Below are positions 1-5,431 of a stretch of DNA of 9,888 nt, piece by piece. The stretch lies in the NCBI GenBank assembly GCA_023443045.1, contig JAEZWK010000030.1, forward strand, positions 1 through 9,888, written 5' to 3'. Within the stretch, counting starts at the first letter, position 1. Each line of letters begins with the position of its first letter. The stretch is from Bacillota bacterium (lineage in GTDB: Bacteria > Bacillota_A > Clostridia > Tissierellales > Peptoniphilaceae). The notes under the pieces were generated by a model, which ran no database searches, was not told the origin of the DNA, and was given only the letters and a program-made list of their open reading frames with translations. Position numbers and translations under genes: made by a program.

Positions 1-36
1 AGTGAAAATTGGAAAAGACTAGAAGATATATTTTAA
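1..36 (+). CDS. 3' end of an unidentified gene (partial)
   Basis: The first 36 bases read as an open frame, SENWKRLEDIF followed by TAA, and look like the last codons of a gene that begins before the window. Eleven residues are too few to assign a family. A perfect 7-bp inverted repeat, AAGATAT (23-29) and ATATCTT (42-48), spans the stop codon. It lacks a clean U-tract, so I do not call it a terminator. The reading frame is an inference from its being open at the window edge. Confidence 0.35.
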   Translation, partial: SENWKRLEDIF

Positions 37-124
37 TGAGAATATCTTATAAAAAATTTTAATAATAAAACATTGTCAGGAAAGGTAAAGATAAACTCAT
101 ATGTAAGATAGTGAGGCGGTGTAA

Positions 125-325
125 ATGAAATTAAAAATTGTAGCAAAAATTTTTGGTTCTTTGATTCCTGCTATTATTGGGTTATATTTGTTAGTTAAAG
201 ATTATATAGCAGCAGCAAAACATCCGGAGTGGAGTGTCTCACCCATTGTAATGTGGGTGAAATTTGGCGTAGGTTTGATTTTTAGCATCATCTTGCTAAT
301 TATTGTTCTTAAACAAAAGGGTTAA
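125..325 (+). CDS. Small two-helix membrane protein, function unknown
   Basis: The gene encodes a 66-residue peptide. A hydrophobic segment lies at about residues 8-24 and a second, stronger one at about 43-62. A short polar stretch (AAAKHPEW, with an SVSP turn) separates them, and the C-terminus is basic (KQKG), so a two-pass membrane protein is likely. A purine-rich GTGAGGCGGTG element just upstream of the ATG can serve as a ribosome binding site. A strong hairpin terminator at 387-415 follows the stop at a natural distance, which supports a real transcription unit ending here. I see no convincing -35/-10 pair upstream, so transcription may come from the preceding gene. I do not recognise the family. 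Small membrane peptides of this kind are common as bacteriocin-immunity-like or element-borne genes, but nothing here proves that role. Confidence 0.55.
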   Translation: MKLKIVAKIFGSLIPAIIGLYLLVKDYIAAAKHPEWSVSPIVMWVKFGVGLIFSIILLIIVLKQKG

Positions 326-386
326 ACGGGTTATGTGTTTAAAATTACAAAACAAGACACAACAAAACAAAATATATACAGAAATT

Positions 387-415
387 AGAGATAGCAGAAA
401 TGTTATCTCTTTTTT
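387..415 (+). terminator. Rho-independent terminator after the small membrane gene
   Basis: AGAGATAGC (387-395) pairs with GTTATCTCT (402-410) as nine pairs including one G-U, around a 6-base loop. TTTTT follows at 411-415. It lies 62 bases after the stop at 325 and argues against reading the overlapping frame at 303-506 as a gene. Confidence 0.8.
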
Positions 416-423
416 AATACAAG

Positions 424-554
424 AAAGGAGCAGTAATTTAAAGAGAAAATACAAAATAAAAACAAACATAGAAGAACAAATAAGAATTAAAGAAAAAATT
501 AAATGAAGAAAATAGAAAAATAAAAAACAAAAGATTAATCGAAAAAGGAGCAGT
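424..554 (+). repeat. Direct repeat AAAGGAGCAGT, two copies
   Basis: The 11-base string AAAGGAGCAGT occurs at 424-434 and 544-554, 120 bases apart. The second copy lies in the KGAV codons of the broken gene, and the first looks like a Shine-Dalgarno site before the same relic. It could be chance in purine-rich DNA or a trace of duplicated gene fragments. Confidence 0.35.
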
Positions 555-697
555 CTTTCTATATTGAAAGTAAGGTTTTACCAAAGATAAACTTTATCAG
601 CTCATCACATTTCCCCATATCAAAGAAAGTGTCAATCAAAAATCTTAAAAATCATATAGAATCGTTAAAAGCGAGAATCATTAATAAAAAAAAATAA
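441..697 (+). pseudogene. Frameshifted remnant resembling small DUF3847-type mobile-element protein
   Basis: A coherent protein-like string is spread over three frames. Residues KYKIKTNIEEQIR lie in the frame of 441. ELKKLNEENRKIKNKRLIEK and then GAVFLY lie in the frame of 484-564. ESKVLPKINFISSSHFPIS and a lysine-rich tail lie in the frame of 566, ending in TAA at 695-697. The centre (a charged helix followed by RLIEKGAV) resembles, from memory, the RTHRLIxRGA motif of DUF3847-type small proteins. Those are encoded next to relaxase genes on conjugative and mobilisable elements. An AAAGGAG element at 424-430 may be its old ribosome binding site, but no start codon remains. The two frameshifts and lost start make it non-functional. 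A terminator follows at 710-733. The family assignment is tentative; that this is broken coding sequence is more likely than not. Confidence 0.4.
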
Positions 698-709
698 AGC
701 AGTACAAAC

Positions 710-733
710 AAAGAGGGAAGCACCCCTCTTTTT
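710..733 (+). terminator. Rho-independent terminator upstream of the sigma factor gene
   Basis: AAAGAGGG (710-717) pairs perfectly with CCCTCTTT (724-731) around a 6-base loop, with a run of five T at 729-733. It closes the decayed gene at 441-697 and insulates the sigma factor promoter that starts 27 bases later. Confidence 0.8.
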
Positions 734-759
734 GTTTTGATAAATATTTAAACTTCCTA

Positions 760-788
760 TTGCATATTTATTTCAGATGATATATAAT
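760..788 (+). promoter_or_regulatory. Sigma-A-type promoter of the sigma factor gene
   Basis: TTGCAT (760-765) and a perfect TATAAT (783-788) are separated by 17 bases, the ideal spacing. Transcription would start near 795, giving a leader of about 48 bases before the ATG at 843. The gene should therefore be read by the vegetative holoenzyme and does not depend on its own product for this promoter. Confidence 0.75.
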
Positions 789-842
789 AGGAATATCATA
801 TGAAATATGAATTAAATATGAAATAAAATTAAGGAGAAAAAG

Positions 843-1319
843 ATGAAAGAAAAAGTAGAGACGATAATAGAAAATTACTCACCACTTATAAAGTCGTGCA
901 TAAAAAAATATGCAAATTACCCATATTTGTACGATGATTTATTTCAAGATGGTGTAGTAAAAGTATTGGAGCTTATAAAGATATATGATCCAAAAAAGGG
1001 AGTAGAATTTTCACATTTTCTAAAAGTATATTTGACGCAATTTTATAAAAACAAAGCGAGCTACCAAAAATATAGAGAGCATTTGGAGTTTGATCCTGAA
1101 AAGATGATTGCAGGGGTTGTAGAGGGGCCAGAAAGAGCTTTATTTATAAAGGAGATGATGAAATTATTAGATCCGGTCGATCGCATTATAATTTACCAAA
1201 ATCTCATTTGCGGCGAAAGGATAAGAGATATAGCTAAACTTCTAAATATGAGTGAAAGGCAGTGCTACTACAGAAAGGAAAAAGCGATTAGATATTTGAA
1301 TAAACTATTTAGAGAATAA
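843..1319 (+). CDS. Sigma-70 family RNA polymerase sigma factor (small, region 2 + region 4)
   Basis: The gene encodes 158 residues with the two-domain layout of compact sigma-70 factors. Region 2 spans about residues 8-72, with the core-binding/-10 helix signature YDDLFQDGVVKVLELIKIYDP followed by a ...FSHFLKVYLTQFYKN stretch. Region 4 spans about 103-155, with a helix-turn-helix at about 124-148 (RIRDIAKLLNMSERQCYYRKEK) for -35 recognition. There is no region 1.1 or region 3, as in extracytoplasmic-function, TcdR/UviA-like and element-borne sigma factors. AAGGAGAAAAAG before the ATG is a good ribosome binding site. It forms a monocistronic unit with its own promoter (760-788) and terminator (1337-1365). 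No anti-sigma gene lies alongside. Remnants of mobile-element genes on both sides suggest it belonged to an integrated element. The exact subgroup and target promoters cannot be told from here. Confidence 0.88.
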   Translation: MKEKVETIIENYSPLIKSCIKKYANYPYLYDDLFQDGVVKVLELIKIYDPKKGVEFSHFLKVYLTQFYKNKASYQKYREHLEFDPEKMIAGVVEGPERALFIKEMMKLLDPVDRIIIYQNLICGERIRDIAKLLNMSERQCYYRKEKAIRYLNKLFRE

Positions 1320-1336
1320 AAAGAGTAAAAAATAAT

Positions 1337-1365
1337 AAAATAGCCTTGAATTCGGGGCTATTTTT
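1337..1365 (+). terminator. Terminator of the sigma factor gene
   Basis: AAAATAGCC (1337-1345) pairs with GGCTATTTT (1356-1364), with possible extra T-G pairs closing around a GAATTC loop. T's at 1361-1365 form the U-tract. It lies 18 bases after the stop at 1319. Confidence 0.8.
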
Positions 1366-1617
1366 ATTGCAAAGTTTTCTATTATTAACATTTTTGAGTG
1401 TTGTAATTATGCAATGAACATTCTCAGAAATAAATTTTATATCTATATTAAAACTATCTCTAAAAAACATCAAATTTTTGCGCCACAGTTTTCTATTATA
1501 AAGTTAAATGTTACAAAAAATATTATATGAATTTTGACTTCTTAAAAATTACATGTTACAATTAATTATGATAATTTATCGGAGTAAATTTATAAAATAT
1601 AATAAAATTTTGGAAAT
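1366..1617. other. AT-rich stretch without a gene
   Basis: I see no coding potential on either strand in this block; all frames are closed by frequent stops. It holds a 13-base direct repeat, AGTTTTCTATTAT, at 1373-1385 and 1487-1499, and a repeated ATGTTACAA around 1508 and 1553. A TATAAT-like string lies near 1597-1602, but it has no good -35 partner. Confidence 0.5.
1373..1499 (+). repeat. Direct repeat AGTTTTCTATTAT, two copies
   Basis: The 13-base sequence is identical at 1373-1385 and 1487-1499 (114 bases apart). The intervening DNA is not coding. It may mark a past insertion or duplication edge, though low sequence complexity makes chance possible. Confidence 0.4.
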
Positions 1618-1770
1618 ATGTTTTCTAATGATTACTTTTTACAAATATCAAATCTAAAGAAAGGAGAAAAAAATTATAGCTATATTATTAGAAATAGCAT
1701 AAAAGCAGCTTACAATTTACAAGAAAAAGCTAGACAAGAATTAATTCAAAAATTAAAAGTTCAAAGTTAA
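1618..1770 (+). CDS. Possible 50-residue ORF or gene fragment, unknown
   Basis: An ATG at 1618 opens a 50-codon frame ending in TAA at 1768-1770. The product reads as a helical, charged peptide (SIKAAYNLQEKARQELIQKL in its second half), more protein-like than random AT-rich translation. The ribosome binding site is weak (TTGGAAAT). The better AAAGGAG at 1660-1666 lies inside the frame, with no ATG after it. Its last codons are formed by the 14-base tandem repeat at 1753-1783, so the original gene may have run further and been cut by that duplication. No family recognised. It is probably a relic rather than a working gene. Confidence 0.25.
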   Translation: MFSNDYFLQISNLKKGEKNYSYIIRNSIKAAYNLQEKARQELIQKLKVQS

Positions 1771-1783
1771 AAGTTCAAAGTTA
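1753..1783 (+). repeat. Tandem duplication of TTAAAAGTTCAAAG
   Basis: The 14-base unit TTAAAAGTTCAAAG is present twice head to tail (1753-1766, 1767-1780) with three further bases (TTA) of a third copy. Fourteen is not a multiple of three, so the duplication shifts the frame of whatever gene was here. The stop of the 1618 frame lies in the second copy. Confidence 0.75.
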
Positions 1784-2040
1784 TTAGACCAGAAAATAAT
1801 AACATATTTATAAATCAGCTTTCCGGAGAAGAGATAAATTTACGTGGCAATGATTGGAGATCTATTTGTTTTAAGGAATACTCGTTGGATCATAGTTGAT
1901 TGTAATAATATATGAAATTTGGGGGCGAATGGGTACCAGAAGCGTTTTGGGTACAGCGGAATTAAAAAATATCGACGATATAGACAATGTTTATCGCGCT
2001 GAAATAGTGGACAATTGTCTTTCAAGCAGGTCCGTGTGAA
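1780..2040 (+). pseudogene. Degraded coding sequence of unknown origin
   Basis: Protein-like pieces appear in successive frames: INQLSGEEINLRGNDWRSIC with an FKEYSLDHS tail from about 1815, then KFGGEWVPEAFWVQRN from about 1915, then GTAELKNIDDIDNVYRAEIV from about 1948. The pieces are separated by stops. This block is visibly richer in G and C than the neighbouring DNA, which fits old coding sequence from another source. I cannot name the family. The 61-codon frame on the opposite strand (1840-2025) is best read as a shadow of it. Confidence 0.3.
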
Positions 2041-2073
2041 ATTTAAAATATAATTAAAGTGAGTGATTAAGTT

Positions 2074-2187
2074 ATGTCAAAATTTGTAAATGAAATAAAA
2101 TCTAGACCTTGGGTCTCAATTTTATATTTAATTTGTGGTATTATAGTAGGTATTCTGCTATCTTGGGCAGTACACACTTACTTCTAA
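2074..2187 (+). CDS. 37-residue single-helix membrane peptide
   Basis: ATG at 2074 to TAA at 2185-2187 encodes 37 residues. A basic N-terminal part (MSKFVNEIKSRPW) precedes one strongly hydrophobic segment at about residues 14-32 (SILYLICGIIVGILLSWAV), a typical single-pass membrane helix with a cytoplasmic positive end. An AAAGTGAG element upstream is a weak, slightly distant ribosome binding site. A TATAAT at 2049-2054 has no convincing -35 partner. The hairpin at 2213-2245, 26 bases after the stop, would end its transcript. The coherent amphipathic-to-hydrophobic pattern supports a real gene. The family and role are unknown; candidates include a small membrane regulator, a toxin-like peptide or a leftover of the decayed region before it. 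Confidence 0.5.
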   Translation: MSKFVNEIKSRPWVSILYLICGIIVGILLSWAVHTYF

Positions 2188-2212
2188 ACGAGCTTTGATT
2201 TGATATTTGTGG

Positions 2213-2245
2213 AAAAATAGAGTAGCATTAACTACTCTATTTTTT
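2213..2245. terminator. Bidirectional terminator between convergent genes
   Basis: AAAAATAGAGTAG (2213-2225) and CTACTCTATTTTT (2232-2244) form a perfect 13-bp stem with a 6-base loop CATTAA. T-tracts lie at the 3' side in both orientations. It serves the small plus-strand gene ending at 2187 and the minus-strand peptidase. The peptidase TAG stop (2237-2239 on the plus coordinates) lies inside the right arm of the stem. Confidence 0.88.
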
Positions 2246-4189
2246 GTGCTTTTCTATCCAATCTGATATTTCTTTCAATCTTCTGATTCTATGTTTTGGT
2301 TTACCACTTCTAGAGAGTTCATGATTTTCACCGTGGAATAAAACCATTTTGGAGTCGACTCCATTTAGTTTAAGTGATGTATACATCTGCATAGCTTCAA
2401 CCATATAGCATCTATAGTCCTCTTTAGAATGTATAAATAGAGTAGGTGTTTTAGCTCTGTATGAATGTTTTAGAGGAGATTGCTCCCACATTTTTTCGTG
2501 AAGAGTAAAAGGATTTGCATCAGTTTGATCTGTTGCAAAATAATATCCAATATCAGTTGTTCCCCACATACTTATCCAGTTGGAGATGGATCTTTGGCTT
2601 ACCGCTGCTTTAAATCTATCTGTGTGAGAAATTATCCAGTTGGTCATAAATCCGCCGTAACTTCCGCCCATTACAAAGAGATTATCTTTATCAATTTTTG
2701 GAAATTCATTTAGTATGTGATCAGTAAAATCCATGAGATCTTTATAATCTACATCACCATATTTTCCTCTTATATCTGCAAAATCATTTCCATATCCATC
2801 ACTACCGCGAGGATTTGTAAAAAATATCGCATAACCTAGCTGTGATAGATATTGCATTTCGTGGAAAAATACATTGCCATAGACAGTTTTTGGGCCGCCG
2901 TGAATGTATAAAATACCAGGAATTTTATTTTTAGCATCACTGTGCGGAGGCATCATCAAAAAACCTGTGTGCGGATTTTCCTCCAGCTTATAATCTATTT
3001 TTTCTACACTTACAATGCATTTATCTTTTAATGAATCTTCATTTATATTTGTCAATTTTTTGTCTGTATCACCAATCTCATAAATCTCTTGCAATCTATT
3101 GGGAAGTAGTATTACAGCAAATATTTTACCATTTTTTACAGAAAAACTATCTACAGAGCCTTCTATATTAGTATGTTTTTTAATGTTTAGATTTTTATCT
3201 AGAGAAAAAATTTGAGTAGAAAATCCCTCGGTAGTATTAAAATAAATCTTTTCGCCATCTACTATGAAGTTTTTTCCGCCGCCATATCTAACATCACTAC
3301 CGACACTATTACCTTTTCCTAAATCGTGTTTTACTTTTTTTATAATGTGCTTATCATTTTTGTCAAACAATAAAAAGTCGGAGTTTTCATTTATTCCGTG
3401 GGATTTCATATCTGACATAGTACAAAAGATATTATCGCCAAAAAATCTTACAGATCCATAGCTCACACCAAAAAGCGGAGTTATTTCTCTATTTTCTTTG
3501 GTCTCTGCATTATAAATAAAGATGGAATTATTTAGTGGCATAACATTTTTAAATTCGTTTAGAGTATAAATTATTTCTTTTGTATCTCTATTAATATCTA
3601 TATTTTCTACATCATTTGGGTAGTCAGAAATTCTTAGATAGCTTTTATTTTTAATACTATAAATCCCCAAAACAACTCTTTTACCATCTGTGATACCTGC
3701 ACCATTTCCCCAAAAAGGAAGTTCTGTAAAGACATCATAGTCTTCATCTTCTTTTAGTTTGTCGATAATTTTATCCTTGTCATTGCCTGAATCGTATAGT
3801 TCTTTTTTAGCAAGATCAAAATTTTCCAAAACAACCAAAGTGTTTTCATCTAGCACAAAAAAGTTTGCTATATCTATATCCAGTTTCAAAAATTCTTCTC
3901 TTTCGCCACCATTTAGTGATAATTTATAAATGGTAGTTTGTGGTTTGTATTTATCTTTTTTGTCGGAGCTGGATAAAAATAATATTTCATCATCATTTAA
4001 AAATAAAAATTTACTGATATCATAACTTGTAATTTTTTTATTATCCAAATTCCAAATCGCGCTTTCATAATTAGAAAGATCTTCCTTTACTCTACCAACT
4101 TTGAACAAAAAATTCTTTCCGCTTGGGCTAAATTCAGGGTTTGAAATGAATTTATAATTTTTAAAATCATCTATAGTTATTCTTTGCAT
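2237..4189 (-). CDS. S9 family peptidase (prolyl oligopeptidase / acylaminoacyl-peptidase type)
   Basis: The product is 650 residues, the usual size for cytoplasmic S9 serine peptidases, which release short peptides or N-terminal acyl-amino acids or dipeptides from oligopeptides. Residues ~1-400 show repeated beta strands and turn motifs (e.g. PEFSPSGKNFLF near the N-terminus), as expected for the beta-propeller that filters substrates. Residues ~405-650 form the alpha/beta hydrolase, with oxyanion-hole HGGP in GILYIHGGPK, the NPRGSDGYG loop, nucleophile Ser510 in GGSYGGF, Asp591 in HSKEDYRC and His623 in GENHELSR. All three catalytic residues check out against the codons. There is no signal peptide or membrane segment, so the protein is cytosolic. 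AAGGAGGGATT directly before the ATG fixes the start. It is transcribed alone, from a promoter at 4207-4235, to the terminator at 2213-2245. Its likely role is recycling of peptides as amino-acid source. The exact specificity (acyl-peptide, dipeptidyl or oligopeptidase) cannot be decided from sequence. Confidence 0.93.
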   Translation of the reverse strand: MQRITIDDFKNYKFISNPEFSPSGKNFLFKVGRVKEDLSNYESAIWNLDNKKITSYDISKFLFLNDDEILFLSSSDKKDKYKPQTTIYKLSLNGGEREEFLKLDIDIANFFVLDENTLVVLENFDLAKKELYDSGNDKDKIIDKLKEDEDYDVFTELPFWGNGAGITDGKRVVLGIYSIKNKSYLRISDYPNDVENIDINRDTKEIIYTLNEFKNVMPLNNSIFIYNAETKENREITPLFGVSYGSVRFFGDNIFCTMSDMKSHGINENSDFLLFDKNDKHIIKKVKHDLGKGNSVGSDVRYGGGKNFIVDGEKIYFNTTEGFSTQIFSLDKNLNIKKHTNIEGSVDSFSVKNGKIFAVILLPNRLQEIYEIGDTDKKLTNINEDSLKDKCIVSVEKIDYKLEENPHTGFLMMPPHSDAKNKIPGILYIHGGPKTVYGNVFFHEMQYLSQLGYAIFFTNPRGSDGYGNDFADIRGKYGDVDYKDLMDFTDHILNEFPKIDKDNLFVMGGSYGGFMTNWIISHTDRFKAAVSQRSISNWISMWGTTDIGYYFATDQTDANPFTLHEKMWEQSPLKHSYRAKTPTLFIHSKEDYRCYMVEAMQMYTSLKLNGVDSKMVLFHGENHELSRSGKPKHRIRRLKEISDWIEKHKK

Positions 4190-4206
4190 AATCCCTCCTT
4201 ATAGAA

Positions 4207-4235
4207 ATTATAATTTAAATCTTTTGTATTGTAAA
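4207..4235 (-). promoter_or_regulatory. Promoter of the S9 peptidase gene
   Basis: On the minus strand TTTACA (4235-4230) and a perfect TATAAT (4212-4207) are 17 bases apart. The start point would fall near 4200, so the mRNA would begin almost at its Shine-Dalgarno AAGGAGG, a leader of only about 11 bases. Confidence 0.7.
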
Positions 4236-4250
4236 GTTATATGGTATACT
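4224..4250 (+). promoter_or_regulatory. Probable promoter of the hpf operon (extended -10)
   Basis: TGGTATACT (4242-4250) is an extended -10 (TG-N-TATACT). The best -35, TTGTAT at 4224-4229, is 15 bases away, shorter than ideal but tolerable with an extended -10. It overlaps the -35 box of the divergent peptidase promoter (4230-4235). A second TATAAT at 4261-4266 has no clear -35. I see no sigma-B-like consensus. Confidence 0.5.
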
Positions 4251-4284
4251 AAAATGGGTATATAATAATTAGAAAGGAGTCATT

Positions 4285-4815
4285 ATGAAATTAGAATTTA
4301 TTGGTAAAAATTTAAACATCTATTCTGATGTAAAAGAGATTTGTGAGAAGAAATTGGAAAAGTTGAATAAATATTTTGCAGATGACATTCTTGCAAAAGC
4401 ACTTTTCAAGACACAAAAAAATAATAGAATTCTAGAAGTAACTATCTATCTACCGGATGGAAAAGTTCTAAGAAGTGAGCAAAATTCTGATGATTTTTTA
4501 AATGCTATCGATAAGGTAGTAAAAGAATTGGATAGACAGATCAGAAAGCATAAAACAAAATTACAAAAAATATATAAATCCAATGAGACAATCAGATTCG
4601 ATGCTATTGAAGAATTGAAAGAAGAAGATGATTCACCAAAAATAGTTAGAGAAAAAAATTATGAACTCCGTCCTATGACCAGAGAAGAAGCTATGTTACA
4701 AATAGAAATGGTAAAACATGATTTCTTTTTATTTTTAGATGTGGATACAAATAAAGTAAGCGTCCTATATAGGCGTGGAGATGGAGATTTTGGGCTCATC
4801 CATGGAGATATCTAA
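4285..4815 (+). CDS. hpf: Ribosome hibernation promoting factor, long form (HPF)
   Basis: At 176 residues this matches the long HPF of Firmicutes. That protein blocks mRNA/tRNA sites on the 30S subunit and pairs two 70S ribosomes into inactive 100S dimers in stationary phase or starvation. Residues 1-95 are the S30AE/YfiA domain, starting MKLEFIGKNLNIYSDVKEI and ending in a basic helix (DRQIRKHKTKLQK). A flexible acidic linker follows (~97-118). Residues ~120-175 are the dimerisation domain with the hallmark PMTREEAMLQIEMVKHDFFL and YRRGDGDFGLI. AAAGGAG with 6-base spacing precedes the ATG. It is first in a four-gene run with the HAD phosphatase, coiled-coil and RluA genes. Transcription is probably from the extended -10 promoter at 4242-4250. 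Nothing in the protein is missing or altered. Identity is very secure. Confidence 0.96.
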   Translation: MKLEFIGKNLNIYSDVKEICEKKLEKLNKYFADDILAKALFKTQKNNRILEVTIYLPDGKVLRSEQNSDDFLNAIDKVVKELDRQIRKHKTKLQKIYKSNETIRFDAIEELKEEDDSPKIVREKNYELRPMTREEAMLQIEMVKHDFFLFLDVDTNKVSVLYRRGDGDFGLIHGDI

Positions 4816-5431
4816 TCTAAAAAAAGATGATGTCGTCAAAGTCAAAATATATGATTTTGATAAAACGATATGTGATAAAGACAGTATTTTTTATATTTTA
4901 AAATATATATTTAAAAAATATCCACTGAAATTTTTGGGTACTTTTCTAATTAATTATTATAAACTGCTGATGTTCTGGCAAAAAGATAATCTAAAAGAAT
5001 ATCTTATACGATTTTTATCCATCTTGCCAGAAGAAGAAAAAAGAGAATTTATTTTGGATCATATAAAAAAATATGGTTATAAAGAAGTTATAGAAACTAT
5101 GGATGAAGAGGATTATCTGGTAATAATTTGTACTGCATCCAGTGAAACTTATATGAAATATGCAAAAGAGATTTTAAATTATGATATTCTAATTGCAACC
5201 AGGCATGATGATAGGCACCTTTGTGGTGGAAATAATGCCAAAAAAAATAAGTTAAAAAATTTAGAAGAACTTTTTGAGAAATTGGGAGTTTGGGTGGATG
5301 TAGAAAATTCAAAAGGATACACCGATTCCTATAAAAATGATGAATATATGTTAAGGTACACAGAACAAAAATATTTAATAAATGACAAAAAAGATGGATT
5401 TATTTCCATTTATACAAAGGAGGTAAAATGA
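4802..5431 (+). CDS. HAD-superfamily phosphatase (SerB-like IB subclass)
   Basis: This is a haloacid-dehalogenase-fold hydrolase acting through an Asp-phosphate intermediate. Counted from this ATG (209 residues), motif I is YDFDKT, with nucleophile and acid/base Asp18 and Asp20. A helical cap region with several aromatic/hydrophobic helices follows (~28-95). Motif II is IICTASSE (Ser113), motif III a lysine in the AKKNKLKN stretch (~147-150), and motif IV GYTDSYKNDEYML (Asp175, Asp180), ending in YLINDKK. The GYTDS...D spacing is typical of HAD-IB enzymes such as phosphoserine phosphatase and relatives. The substrate cannot be read off; a small phosphorylated metabolite or phospholipid head is plausible. 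The start is uncertain: GTG 4775 and ATG 4781 are in frame upstream, and ATG 4802 gives the more family-like N-terminus. All overlap the hpf end (14 bases for 4802), implying translational coupling. Its end overlaps the next gene by ATGA. Confidence 0.85.
   Translation: MEISNLKKDDVVKVKIYDFDKTICDKDSIFYILKYIFKKYPLKFLGTFLINYYKLLMFWQKDNLKEYLIRFLSILPEEEKREFILDHIKKYGYKEVIETMDEEDYLVIICTASSETYMKYAKEILNYDILIATRHDDRHLCGGNNAKKNKLKNLEELFEKLGVWVDVENSKGYTDSYKNDEYMLRYTEQKYLINDKKDGFISIYTKEVK

Noticed and set aside
303..506. 67-codon plus-strand frame
   Set aside because: It runs through the strong terminator at 387-415, has no ribosome binding site, and overlaps the end of the preceding gene. Only its last part coincides with the frameshifted relic.
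2480..3461. Plus-strand frames at 2480-2713 and 3264-3461
   Set aside because: They lie antisense to the peptidase, whose family motifs and catalytic triad are clear. They lack ribosome binding sites.
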